Notes: generated by a model not told the origin, from the sequence alone. A stretch of 13,650 bases of DNA from an uncultured Lachnospiraceae bacterium (GCA_947564305.1 CANOBT010000144.1:1-13650); one strand, 5' to 3'; numbered from the stretch's first letter, positions 1 through 6,740 are shown. Program-made: numbers and translations.

Positions 1-47
1 GAAGATTTTGTTATCGCGATGGACGGAGCAAGTACGGAAATGTATGA
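1..47 (+). CDS. C-terminal tail of a response regulator (partial, runs in from the left)
   Basis: The frame beginning at base 3 reads RFCYRDGRSKYGNV and stops with TGA at 45-47. OmpR-type winged-helix regulators typically end in a '...VGYRF' strand, so the opening RF fits the last beta strand plus a short tail. The stop overlaps the ATG of the kinase at 44 in an ATGA junction, the usual arrangement of a regulator followed by its kinase. Only about 15 codons are visible, so the family is inferred from context and this short match. The rest of the gene lies outside the window. Confidence 0.6.
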   Translation, partial: RFCYRDGRSKYGNV

Positions 48-1219
48 AGAGGCGATTCGCGGTTTTTCTGCCGTTGCTGATGTGTGTTGTCAGCATTATT
101 AGCATCTCTTTCTTCTGGCAATATCAGTATCGTCAAGCCGCCTTTCAACATCTTTCAAAATTTTGTGAATTTCTCATAGCAGATGTGCCGGAAGCAGAGT
201 CTCAGGTGCTGTCTGCCATGAAAGAATATCACATGCAGACAGCTTCGGAAATGAAGGGGAGCGAGTTTTTGAAGCAGTATGGATATAGCAGCAGCGAATT
301 TTGTGAAGATGTTCCGTGGCTTTTTTTTATTCCTTCCGTGGTTATGCTATTTTTTGTTATCTTTGGATTTTTGTTTGTCATCTGGTACTGGAATCAGAGT
401 AATCGGATGCGGATTGCAGAGCTGACGGATTATCTGGAGAAGGTGAATGTGGGTGCAAGTAGAACCGTGATTCAGATGAGGGAGGATGCATTTTCACGTC
501 TTCAAGATGAAATGTATAAAACGGTGACAACTCTGTATCAGACGAGGGAGGCAGCAGTCAAGGCCAAAGAAAATTTTGCGGATAACCTGGCAAATATTGC
601 CCATCAGTTCAAGACACCGCTTACCGCCGCTTTTCTTTCTCTGCAGTTGATGAAGAATACAACACCCAATGTTTACGGAGAGCAGATTGAGAGACAGTTG
701 GAACGATTAAATCAATTGGAGGAATCGCTGCTGACTCTCTCTAAGATTGATGCCGGTGTCCTGCAACTGGAACATTCACAGGTGGATATCTATACGGTTT
801 TGAATCTTGCAGCGGAAAACCTGGATGAGCTGTTACGAAAAAGGAATATTTCTGTTGAGATTCCGGATCATGGATGTATGGAACTATGCGGTGATATGGA
901 ATGGACAATGGAAGCGCTTATGAACTTGATGAAAAATTGTATGGAGCATTCCTCATCGGGAGGGACGATACATTGTGATTATTCCAGAAACCCGCTTTAT
1001 ACGGAAATTCTGATATGGGATGATGGGGAGGGATTTCAGACGGAGGACATACCCCATCTTTTTGACAGGTTTTACCGTGGGGAGGATGCGGCCGCCGATG
1101 GGATAGGGATTGGATTATCCCTTGCACGTTCTATTTTCGAACTGCAAAATGGAAATATAATAGCCCGAAATCTGCCAAAGGGCGGGGCTTGTTTTGAAAT
1201 CCGAGTGTATAGTCACTGA
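44..1219 (+). CDS. Sensor histidine kinase
   Basis: Membrane sensor kinase of 391 aa that should phosphorylate the regulator encoded just upstream. Two membrane segments are visible (about residues 5-25 and 92-116) around a roughly 65-residue external loop. A helical linker leads to the H-box NIAHQFKTP with phosphorylatable His187. The ATPase domain has an N-box with Asn294 and Asn298, a G1 box WDDGEG (325-330), an F-box HLFDRFYRG and a G2 box DGIGIGL (352-358), so it looks catalytically intact. ATG 44 is chosen because it overlaps the preceding stop in an ATGA junction; the same frame is open to the window edge with TTG at 8, but that would overlap the upstream gene much more. The loop is longer than in BceS-type intramembrane-sensing kinases, so it may sense a ligand directly. 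Its partner regulator lies off the left edge, and a kinase-less regulator and ABC exporter follow on the same strand. Confidence 0.93.
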   Translation: MKRRFAVFLPLLMCVVSIISISFFWQYQYRQAAFQHLSKFCEFLIADVPEAESQVLSAMKEYHMQTASEMKGSEFLKQYGYSSSEFCEDVPWLFFIPSVVMLFFVIFGFLFVIWYWNQSNRMRIAELTDYLEKVNVGASRTVIQMREDAFSRLQDEMYKTVTTLYQTREAAVKAKENFADNLANIAHQFKTPLTAAFLSLQLMKNTTPNVYGEQIERQLERLNQLEESLLTLSKIDAGVLQLEHSQVDIYTVLNLAAENLDELLRKRNISVEIPDHGCMELCGDMEWTMEALMNLMKNCMEHSSSGGTIHCDYSRNPLYTEILIWDDGEGFQTEDIPHLFDRFYRGEDAAADGIGIGLSLARSIFELQNGNIIARNLPKGGACFEIRVYSH

Positions 1220-1342
1220 GATGTCACTTCCTTTTGTTAATGATATCCAAAGTTTTTGTGTTAAAGTACGATATAGAGATTAAGAGACGTGAATCGCACA
1301 TCAATTCTGGAAAGGAAAACAGCGGCAGGATATGAAATTAAT

Positions 1343-1374
1343 TAGTGAAAAATAGTGAAAAAATAGTGAAAAAA
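1343..1374 (+). repeat. Short tandem repeat, three copies of TAGTGAAAAA(A)
   Basis: Three head-to-tail copies (10, 11 and 11 bp) of TAGTGA followed by an A-run lie about 45 bases before the start of the 105-aa gene. A degenerate fourth start (TAATGG) follows. The 198-base gap 1220-1417 holds no other gene. I see neither a convincing sigma-A promoter nor a rho-independent terminator in it. The repeat may be only slippage-prone A-rich leader DNA. Confidence 0.6.
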
Positions 1375-1417
1375 TAATGGAATTTTTAATTGTGGAAGAG
1401 GATAGAGGAAAACATAC

Positions 1418-1735
1418 ATGGTAGAGATTTCAAAGCGTGATTGGAAATTATACAGACAAAGAGTTCCTGATTGGCAGGAACTCTTTATGGAGCGATTGGC
1501 AAAAGAATATATTGAATTGTTAAGTGCGCCGGGAAATGCTTCAGATCATTTTTGGGAGCTTGAAAAAAGAATCAAAAAAGATAAGAAACATCCAGGTGTT
1601 CTTATTGAAATGAGAAAGTCAACGGCAATATGGGATATTGCGGATTTTGTGCGATATAAGGTAATATCACTGCGTGATCTGGAAGGATTCAGTGATGAGC
1701 TCATAGAAGCAGTTCAGTTGATTTTGAGTAGGTAG
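1418..1735 (+). CDS. Conserved small cytoplasmic protein of unknown function
   Basis: A 105-aa soluble, charged protein with no signal peptide or membrane segment. It begins MVEISKRDWKLYRQRVPDWQ and has a predicted mostly helical fold, with the phrases GNASDHFWELEKRIKKDKK and DLEGFSDELIEAV. It resembles a family of about 100-residue Clostridia proteins that databases often label 'multidrug transporter', a label that cannot be right for a protein without membrane helices. The start is supported by AGAGGA at 1404-1409, nine bases upstream. The gene sits between a kinase and a second response regulator on the same strand, separated from the kinase by about 200 AT-rich bases. Its base composition looks more AT-rich than its neighbours. 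No function is assigned. Confidence 0.85.
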   Translation: MVEISKRDWKLYRQRVPDWQELFMERLAKEYIELLSAPGNASDHFWELEKRIKKDKKHPGVLIEMRKSTAIWDIADFVRYKVISLRDLEGFSDELIEAVQLILSR

Positions 1736-1854
1736 GATTTGAAAATCAGAAAGTATGTAATCGGCAGATACATGTGCCCCAAGGATGCGGAAGGACTGGA
1801 CAAAAGAAATTTTGTATTGGTTGTAAAAAAGTTGAAAAAAGGCGGAACCAAACT

Positions 1855-2526
1855 ATGATTGAATTATACTATGTCGAAGATGATCCGAACATTGCGGAGT
1901 TTGTAAAAGAATATCTGGAACAGAAAAATTTCAAAGTGACGATATGCAGCACACTTACACAAGCTAGACAGGAATTAAAGAACCATACACCGTCACTTGT
2001 CCTACTGGACTGTAATATGCCCGATGGCCGTGGCGATACCCTGTGTCAATGGATCCGCAGAAACTGGAAGGAGCTTCCTATCATCTTTCTTACAGTCCGC
2101 AGCGATTCTCATGATATCGTTTCAGGCTTCCAAAACGGCGCTGATGATTATGTGGTAAAGCCCTTCAATTTGGAGGTTTTGTATTCCCGGATTCAGGCAT
2201 TGCTTCGTAGAGCAGGTAATGCGGCGGAGCAATATCTGTCCTGTGACGGAATTCGGATTGACCAAAACCGTAGGATAGTTTCCTGCCAGTTGGAGGAAAT
2301 CGATTTGAGCGCGTCAGAATATGAACTTCTTTTATATCTAATGCAGAATAAAGGCCGGACTTTGACCAGAGAAAAAATTTTGGAGCAGGTGTGGGATGTA
2401 AATGGCAATTATGTCAATAACAATACTTTGACGGTGACGATGAAGCGTCTGCGGGATAAGCTGCATCAGCCCTCCTGTATCAAAACAGTCAGAAGTGTAG
2501 GATATCGTATGGAGGATACAATATGA
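1855..2526 (+). CDS. OmpR-family response regulator without an adjacent intact kinase
   Basis: DNA-binding regulator of 223 aa. The receiver domain (residues 1-115) has the acidic pair Asp9/Asp10, phosphoacceptor Asp52 in LVLLDCNMPDG, switch Thr80 and Lys102 in VVKPFN. A winged-helix domain follows (about 125-223) with the typical GRTLTREKILEQVW and IKTVRSVGYRM strings. ATG 1855 is chosen because the receiver fold begins directly after it (MIELYYVEDD) and AGGCGG lies at 1839-1844; the frame stays open to 1774, but the extra 27 residues are not receiver-like. The stop TGA (2524-2526) overlaps an ATG at 2523, the usual regulator-kinase junction, yet no kinase follows. It probably controls the ABC genes 140 bases downstream. 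It may be phosphorylated by the kinase at 44-1219, by one elsewhere, or not at all. Confidence 0.93.
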   Translation: MIELYYVEDDPNIAEFVKEYLEQKNFKVTICSTLTQARQELKNHTPSLVLLDCNMPDGRGDTLCQWIRRNWKELPIIFLTVRSDSHDIVSGFQNGADDYVVKPFNLEVLYSRIQALLRRAGNAAEQYLSCDGIRIDQNRRIVSCQLEEIDLSASEYELLLYLMQNKGRTLTREKILEQVWDVNGNYVNNNTLTVTMKRLRDKLHQPSCIKTVRSVGYRMEDTI

Positions 2527-2582
2527 GCGGACGATTAGGCCCATAAATCATGCAGTCACCGAGTTGTAATTTTCATTTGTTA
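2523..2582 (+). pseudogene. Probable deletion scar of a histidine kinase gene
   Basis: The regulator's stop overlaps ATG 2523 as ATGA, where a kinase would normally begin, but the frame reads only MSGRLGP before TAA (2544-2546). From 2554 to 2582 the DNA matches 1211-1239, the last two sense codons, stop and downstream flank of the intact kinase, at 23 of 29 positions without gaps. Similarity stops abruptly to the left of 2554/1211. A simple reading is that a kinase gene once lay here and lost nearly its whole body, leaving the start overlap and the 3' flank. An alternative is that the shared 29 bases are a binding site for related response regulators. This is inference from a short match. 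Confidence 0.4.
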
Positions 2583-2586
2583 TAAT
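2578..2586 (+). promoter_or_regulatory. Extended -10 promoter for the ABC exporter genes
   Basis: TGT followed by a perfect TATAAT (2581-2586) forms an extended -10 element about 78 bases before the ATPase start. No good -35 hexamer sits 16-18 bases upstream, which suits a promoter activated by a response regulator. The 29-base segment shared with the region after the kinase gene (2554-2582) lies just upstream and overlaps it, so it is a candidate regulator site. Confidence 0.55.
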
Positions 2587-2609
2587 TGAGATTGTAAGCT
2601 TTTATGAGA

Positions 2610-2641
2610 GGAAGGACAAAGACAGCATTAAAATGCCTTCC
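2610..2641 (+). repeat. Nested inverted repeats in the ABC-gene leader
   Basis: GGAAGG (2610-2615) and CCTTCC (2636-2641) are perfectly complementary. Inside the interval is a compact palindrome GCATT-AA-AATGC (2625-2636). The two pairings share bases and exclude each other in part. They lie between the extended -10 and the AGGAGG ribosome site of the ATPase at 2650-2655, so they could fold in the transcript leader. No T-run follows, so this is not a terminator. Confidence 0.4.
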
Positions 2642-2663
2642 GGGAATTTAGGAGGACAATCAA

Positions 2664-3368
2664 ATGAACATTTTAACATGTGAAGGAGTTCGGAAAGTAT
2701 ATGGATCCGGCAGCAATCAGGTGGTGGCGTTGGACGGAATCGACCTGGCGGTCAGTAAAGGAGAATTTGTGGCGATTGTAGGCGCCTCCGGTTCGGGAAA
2801 ATCAACCTTGCTGCATATTTTGGGAAGTGTGGACAAGCCTACAGATGGAAAGGTAATTATAGACGGAACAGATCTTGCGAAACTGAATCCCACTCAGGCC
2901 GCCATTTTTCGCCGAAGGAAGGTAGGACTGGTGTATCAGTTTTATAATCTGATTCCGACCCTCACGGTAGAAAAAAATATTCTCATGCCTCTCGCCCTGG
3001 ATAAGAAGAAGCCCAATAAAGAGTATTTTGAAAAAATTGTCCGTTCCCTGGGCCTTTCTGACAGGCTTGGGGCATTACCCAGTCAGTTATCCGGCGGACA
3101 GCAGCAGAGGGCGGCCATTGCCCGCTCCCTGATTTACCGCCCTGCTCTACTGTTAGCCGATGAACCCACCGGCAATCTGGATCAGAAGCGCTCGAAGGAA
3201 ATTATCGACATGCTGAAATTATCGAACCGCAATCTGGACCAGACCATCTTGCTGATTACCCATGATGAGAAGATTGCTTTGGAAGCAGACCGCATTGTAA
3301 CGATAGAAGACGGCCGTATTGTCAGCAATCATTCCCGCGGTTCTGCCGAGTGGAAGAATCGGAGGTGA
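2664..3368 (+). CDS. ABC transporter ATPase, MacB/BceA/SalX type
   Basis: The 234-aa ATPase energises the permease encoded directly after it. All motifs are present: Walker A GASGSGKST (40-48), Q-loop Gln92 in VYQFYNLIPTLT, signature LSGGQQQR (142-149), Walker B LLLADEPTGNLD with Glu167, and H-loop His200 in ITHD. The VYQFYNL and DEPTGNLD strings are typical of ATPases paired with FtsX-like permeases, such as those for lipoprotein release or antimicrobial-peptide export. The start has an excellent AGGAGG (2650-2655) eight bases upstream. The stop lies inside the next gene's GGAGGTGA ribosome site, so the two are translationally coupled. The likely role, removal of or resistance to a peptide antibiotic or bacteriocin, comes from the neighbouring regulatory genes and is not provable here. 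Confidence 0.94.
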   Translation: MNILTCEGVRKVYGSGSNQVVALDGIDLAVSKGEFVAIVGASGSGKSTLLHILGSVDKPTDGKVIIDGTDLAKLNPTQAAIFRRRKVGLVYQFYNLIPTLTVEKNILMPLALDKKKPNKEYFEKIVRSLGLSDRLGALPSQLSGGQQQRAAIARSLIYRPALLLADEPTGNLDQKRSKEIIDMLKLSNRNLDQTILLITHDEKIALEADRIVTIEDGRIVSNHSRGSAEWKNRR

Positions 3369-3373
3369 GCATT

Positions 3374-5575
3374 ATGTGGAAAGATTACTCAGCAAGCTAT
3401 ATCAAAAAGAACCGTGCTTCTAGTGTATCCATTATGGTGGCAGCGTTTATCTCTTCCTTATTTTTGTCCTTGTTGTGCAGCCTGTTTTTTAATTTGTGGA
3501 TTTATGAATTGGAGCAGATTATTTTGGAGGAAGGGGACTGGCAGGGTCGGATTACCGGAGAAATTCAGGAGGATGACCTGACAACGATACGTAATTTTGC
3601 AAATGTAGAAAAAGCGGTTATAAATGGGGAACTATCAGGAGAGTCAGGAACCGTGGTAGATGTGTATTTTCGAAATACCAGGCATATTTATCAGGATATG
3701 CCGTTGATCATAGAAAAACTTGGATTAGAGGACAGTGCGGCATCCTACCACGAACTGCTTTTGTCCAGATATCTGATCCATGACCCACAGGATGAACAGC
3801 CGCCGCTTTTGATGGCGTTTTATTTGGTGATATTGGTGATTGTAGCATTAGCCCTTATCCTGATAATCCACAACTCATTTGCAGTGTCTATGAATGCACG
3901 GATTCACCAATTTGGGATTCTTTCCAGCATTGGAGCCGCACCGGGACAGATTCTTACCTGTCTGATGCAGGAGGCAGCAGTGCTTTGTATCATACCAATC
4001 CTGCTGGGAGGTTTTCTCGGAACAGTATCCAGTTTTGGAATCTTACAAGTCATGAATTTGTTAGGCGAGGGAGCGTCAGGACGGCATGAAGCTGTTTTTC
4101 AATATCATTTCTTTGTATTTGCAGGTTCTATTTTGGTATCAGCCCTGACGGTTCTTGTCTCTGCATGGCTGCCGGCGAGGAAGCTTAGCAGATTGACTCC
4201 GCTTCAGGCTATACGCGATACAGGAGGACTGCAGCTGCAAAAGAAAAGAAATTCTCGTATCCTGTCATTACTGTTCGGGATGGAAGGGGAGCTGGCGGGA
4301 AATGCTTTGAAGGCACAAAAGAAAGCATTCCGTACATCCACACTGTCTTTAACACTTTCGTTTTTAGGATTTACCGTTATGATGTGTTTCTTTACACTTT
4401 CTGATATCAGTACGAACCATACTTATTTTGAGAGATATCAGGAGGCATGGGATGTGATGGTTACGGTGAAAGATACAGGAATCGAGAGTATCGGGCAGAC
4501 AGAAGACATCAGAAAGCTGAGTGGAGTAAGGAACTGTGTGGTTTATCAGAAAGCAGCGGCAATCGGTTCTGTTTCAGAGACAGATATCAGTGATGAACTG
4601 CAGGCACTGGGTGGTCTGGAAACCGTGGCAGGTAGTTCTGTCACTGAAAAACAAGGGGCCTATCTGGTGCAGGCGCCGATTGTGATTATGGATGATGGGA
4701 GTTTTTTAGAATACTGCAGGCGGATTCGTGTTGCTCCCGAAACAAATGGTACGATTGTGTTAAACCGTATATGGGATAGTGTCAACAGTAATTTCCGCTA
4801 TAAAGAGTATGTTCCATTTATCAAAGAGGAGAGAGATACGATAGTGCTGCAAAGTGCCGGACAGGAGGGAAATCCGGCGGAGCTCCCTGTACTTGCTTAT
4901 ACACAGGAAGCACCGGTTCTGAGGGAAGAATATGAGAATTATGCATTGGTACAGTTTGTTCCCTTGTCTGTGTGGAAGAGAAGCGCCGGACAAATGGGGA
5001 AGGCGGAGGCAGATACTTATATCCGGGCGCTTGGTGAAGAAGGAATTACGCTCACGGAATTGAATCAACTGGAAGCAGATATCACACAGATGATTGGTAC
5101 AACATATGACATAGAAAGCGAAAACCGGATTCAAGAGAAAATCACAGACAACCACATGAAGAAAGGCTTCATGCTGATTTTAGGAGCTTTTTGTTCCTTG
5201 CTTGCCTTTATCGGAATTGCCAATGTATTCTCCAACACATTGGGATTTTTACGCCAGAGAAAGAGGGAATTTGCACAGTATATGTCTGTTGGCATGACAC
5301 CAAAAGGCATGCGGAGAATGTTCTGTATTGAAGTACTGATTGTCGCAGGCCGTCCTCTGTTGATTACCTTGCCTGTCACGGCGGCATTTGTGGGCTTTAT
5401 GATAACTGCAAGTTACCTGAATCCTATGGAATTTTTATCGGCAGCGCCCGTTGTACCGATTACAGGATTTATTCTGGCGATTTTTGGCTTTGTTGCTCTG
5501 GCTTATTATATCGGCGGGAAAAGGATGATGAGCTGCAGTCTTACAGATGCTTTGCGAAATGACAGTGCAATGTGA
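3374..5575 (+). CDS. FtsX-like ABC transporter permease with two FtsX repeats
   Basis: A 733-aa membrane protein and partner of the upstream ATPase. It shows eight membrane segments in a duplicated 1+3 pattern: about 17-42, then 144-168, 197-228 and 244-266; then 321-342, and 598-622, 652-680 and 694-714. The first repeat carries a roughly 100-residue external domain (45-142) and the second a much larger one (about 345-595). A cytoplasmic PARKLSRLTPLQAIR segment (about 267-281) is typical of this superfamily. ATG 3374 is preferred because GGAGGTGA (3361-3368) sits five bases upstream; a GTG at 3350 would add eight residues. The protein is longer than BceB-type permeases (about 650 aa) and has two external domains instead of one, so it is nearer to SalY/YtrF-like two-repeat permeases. 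The substrate is unknown. No terminator is visible before the next promoter. Confidence 0.92.
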   Translation: MWKDYSASYIKKNRASSVSIMVAAFISSLFLSLLCSLFFNLWIYELEQIILEEGDWQGRITGEIQEDDLTTIRNFANVEKAVINGELSGESGTVVDVYFRNTRHIYQDMPLIIEKLGLEDSAASYHELLLSRYLIHDPQDEQPPLLMAFYLVILVIVALALILIIHNSFAVSMNARIHQFGILSSIGAAPGQILTCLMQEAAVLCIIPILLGGFLGTVSSFGILQVMNLLGEGASGRHEAVFQYHFFVFAGSILVSALTVLVSAWLPARKLSRLTPLQAIRDTGGLQLQKKRNSRILSLLFGMEGELAGNALKAQKKAFRTSTLSLTLSFLGFTVMMCFFTLSDISTNHTYFERYQEAWDVMVTVKDTGIESIGQTEDIRKLSGVRNCVVYQKAAAIGSVSETDISDELQALGGLETVAGSSVTEKQGAYLVQAPIVIMDDGSFLEYCRRIRVAPETNGTIVLNRIWDSVNSNFRYKEYVPFIKEERDTIVLQSAGQEGNPAELPVLAYTQEAPVLREEYENYALVQFVPLSVWKRSAGQMGKAEADTYIRALGEEGITLTELNQLEADITQMIGTTYDIESENRIQEKITDNHMKKGFMLILGAFCSLLAFIGIANVFSNTLGFLRQRKREFAQYMSVGMTPKGMRRMFCIEVLIVAGRPLLITLPVTAAFVGFMITASYLNPMEFLSAAPVVPITGFILAIFGFVALAYYIGGKRMMSCSLTDALRNDSAM

Positions 5576-5586
5576 GGAACCATAAA

Positions 5587-5615
5587 TTGACGAAACCAGA
5601 AACATAAGTTATACT
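5587..5615 (+). promoter_or_regulatory. Sigma-A promoter of the LysR-type regulator
   Basis: TTGACG (5587-5592), a 17-base spacer and TATACT (5610-5615) form a near-consensus housekeeping promoter. Transcription should start near 5622, giving a leader of about 80 bases before ATG 5703. It begins only 12 bases after the permease stop, so it separates the LysR/reductase unit from the ABC unit. Confidence 0.8.
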
Positions 5616-5630
5616 AAATAATCAAGGAAA

Positions 5631-5672
5631 GGAATGCCGGGATTTCCAGAGTATAGGATTTACGGCATTTCC
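5631..5672 (+). repeat. Inverted repeat in the LysR-gene leader
   Basis: GGAATGCCG (5631-5639) pairs with CGGCATTTCC (5663-5672), with one bulged base in the GGAA/TTTCC arm, around a 23-base loop. It starts about nine bases after the expected transcription start. It may be an RNA hairpin or an autoregulatory operator; LysR regulators often bind near their own promoter. A ribosome-site-like AAGG (5624-5627) and ATG 5634 overlap the left arm. Confidence 0.4.
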
Positions 5673-5702
5673 ACACAAAAAATAAAGGTGAGAACCAACA
5701 AA

Positions 5703-6569
5703 ATGGACACAAAGGAACTAAGGTTTTTCCGTCAGGTTTACGAGGAACAAAGTATCAATAAAGCATCAAAGCTGCTTTTTATTACTCCGCAGGGCCTAAG
5801 CAAGGTCATACATCATTTGGAGGAGGAATTGGGAGTCAGTCTGTTTGAACGTTCTGCGAACGGGATGCGCCCTACCGAAAGCGGCACATATCTTTATGAA
5901 AATAGTACTCAGCTTCTGGAGCAATTTGATGAGATTATGATTGGAATTCAGCAGATCCAGGACAGAAATCAGAAATTGAAGATTGGTTTTTCCTGCGGCG
6001 TGTTAAATGTTTTCCCGTTTCAAAAATTGGAGGAATATCAAAAGCAGCACAGCCATATTCAGCTCCAGTGGGAGGAGGCTGTCAATCAGGAGATTATTCA
6101 CAAGGTACGGCAGGGAAGTTTGGATATCGGGTTTGTCATAGGGCAGATTACGGCTCAGGAATTGTGGCAGCAGGAAATGCTTTGTAAGAAAATGAATGTG
6201 ATCGTTTACGAAGGTCATCCGTTTTATGAAAGGAAATCCCTTTCTATCGAGGATTTGAAGGGGGAATTTTTAGTCACGCTGAATGAGAAATATTACAGCT
6301 ATCACAGCCTTCTAGAGCGATGCAGGGATTTTGGATTTACTCCGACGATTGTGGCCAAAACCATGGAGAGCCAGGTAATCTATCATTTTTGCAGACAGAG
6401 GATTGGACTGGGGATTGATGCAGATATCCATCAAGATAAGATAATGCTGAGCGGGCTGCGCCTGATTGAACTGCGGGATTCCATTCCCTGGAAGATATCA
6501 ATGGTTATACGCAGTGATAGGAAGAAAGAACAGGCAGTGCGGGAGATGGCGGAGCTTTTTTGCATTTGA
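5703..6569 (+). CDS. LysR-type transcriptional regulator
   Basis: A 288-aa regulator. The N-terminal winged helix-turn-helix (about 1-65) has the family pattern MDTKELRFFRQVYEEQSINKA-S-LLFITPQGLSKVIHHLEEELGV-LFERS. A roughly 200-residue effector-binding domain of the periplasmic-binding-protein type follows (about 88-288), with segments such as LKIGFSCGVL and SLDIGFVIG. ATG 5703 is chosen because LysR proteins start with this helix and AAGGTGAG lies at 5685-5692; an in-frame ATG at 5634 with a better-spaced ribosome site would add 23 residues that do not look like the family. Unlike many LysR genes it is co-directional with, not divergent from, its presumed targets, the reductase and transporter at 6807-10127. 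A strong terminator follows, so the downstream pair probably has its own controlled promoter. The inducer is unknown. Confidence 0.93.
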   Translation: MDTKELRFFRQVYEEQSINKASKLLFITPQGLSKVIHHLEEELGVSLFERSANGMRPTESGTYLYENSTQLLEQFDEIMIGIQQIQDRNQKLKIGFSCGVLNVFPFQKLEEYQKQHSHIQLQWEEAVNQEIIHKVRQGSLDIGFVIGQITAQELWQQEMLCKKMNVIVYEGHPFYERKSLSIEDLKGEFLVTLNEKYYSYHSLLERCRDFGFTPTIVAKTMESQVIYHFCRQRIGLGIDADIHQDKIMLSGLRLIELRDSIPWKISMVIRSDRKKEQAVREMAELFCI

Positions 6570-6581
6570 ATATAAAAAGTT
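6570..6581 (-). promoter_or_regulatory. Inverted copy of the AT-rich motif found before the reductase gene
   Basis: ATATAAAAAGTT directly after the LysR stop codon is the exact reverse complement of AACTTTTTATAT at 6672-6683, about 100 bases away. A 12-base exact match in AT-rich DNA can arise by chance, but the motif recurs twice more just downstream, so it may be a distal operator half-site. Confidence 0.35.
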
Positions 6582-6628
6582 ACTATTTACGGGGCCGTGC
6601 ACTCTAACTATAAAAAATAAGTTGATAC

Positions 6629-6663
6629 ATGCTTCTATCTGGTTTATAGATAGGAGCATTTTT
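6629..6663 (+). terminator. Rho-independent terminator after the LysR gene
   Basis: ATGCTTCTATCT (6629-6640) pairs with AGATAGGAGCAT (6648-6659) over 12 pairs including one G-U, around a 7-base loop. A T-run follows at 6659-6663. It lies 60 bases after the LysR stop and should end that transcript or partly attenuate read-through into the reductase operon. Confidence 0.85.
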
Positions 6664-6670
6664 GTATGTT

Positions 6671-6702
6671 AAACTTTTTATATACAAAAAGTTTTTATAT
6701 AC
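6671..6702 (+). promoter_or_regulatory. Probable operator: phased direct repeats plus perfect palindrome
   Basis: TTTTTATATAC occurs twice, at 6675-6685 and 6692-6702, 17 bases apart. The same stretch contains a perfect inverted repeat AAACTTTTT-N6-AAAAAGTTT (6671-6694). It lies between the LysR terminator and the structured leader of the reductase gene, where the promoter must be. No consensus -35/-10 pair is visible, as expected for an activator-dependent promoter. Binding by the adjacent LysR protein is the simplest guess. Confidence 0.5.
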
Positions 6703-6711
6703 CATAGTATG

Positions 6712-6740
6712 CAGAAAGGTTGCCAGTGGCAAGCTTTCTG
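6712..6740 (+). other. Stable hairpin in the reductase-operon leader
   Basis: CAGAAAG (6712-6718) pairs with CTTTCTG (6734-6740) and TTGCC (6720-6724) with GGCAA (6728-6732), with one internal G/G mismatch and a 3-base AGT loop. There are 12 pairs in 29 bases and no T-run, so this is a leader structure and not a terminator. It could stabilise the mRNA or serve as part of a regulatory leader. Confidence 0.55.

Noticed and set aside
8..43. TTG start at 8 for the histidine kinase
   Set aside because: The frame is simply open to the window edge. ATG 44 forms the standard ATGA overlap with the upstream regulator and begins just before the first membrane helix.
1240..1417. Sigma-A promoter for the 105-aa gene
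   Set aside because: TATAGA at 1272-1277 has no -35 at suitable distance (TTGTGT is only 10 bases away), so no promoter is called.
1774..1854. 27-residue N-terminal extension of the second response regulator
   Set aside because: Cys/Lys-rich and unlike a receiver domain, which starts precisely at the ATG at 1855.
3350..3373. GTG start of the permease at 3350
   Set aside because: ATG 3374 has GGAGGTGA at ideal spacing; the eight extra residues would overlap the ATPase gene and have no ribosome site of their own.
4760..5155. 131-codon minus-strand frame inside the permease
   Set aside because: Antisense to the external domain of a clear permease; no supporting ribosome site or motif.
6543..6672. 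Plus-strand 68-codon frame at 6466-6672 spanning the LysR 3' end
   Set aside because: It reads through the rho-independent terminator and is out of frame with LysR; no ribosome site.
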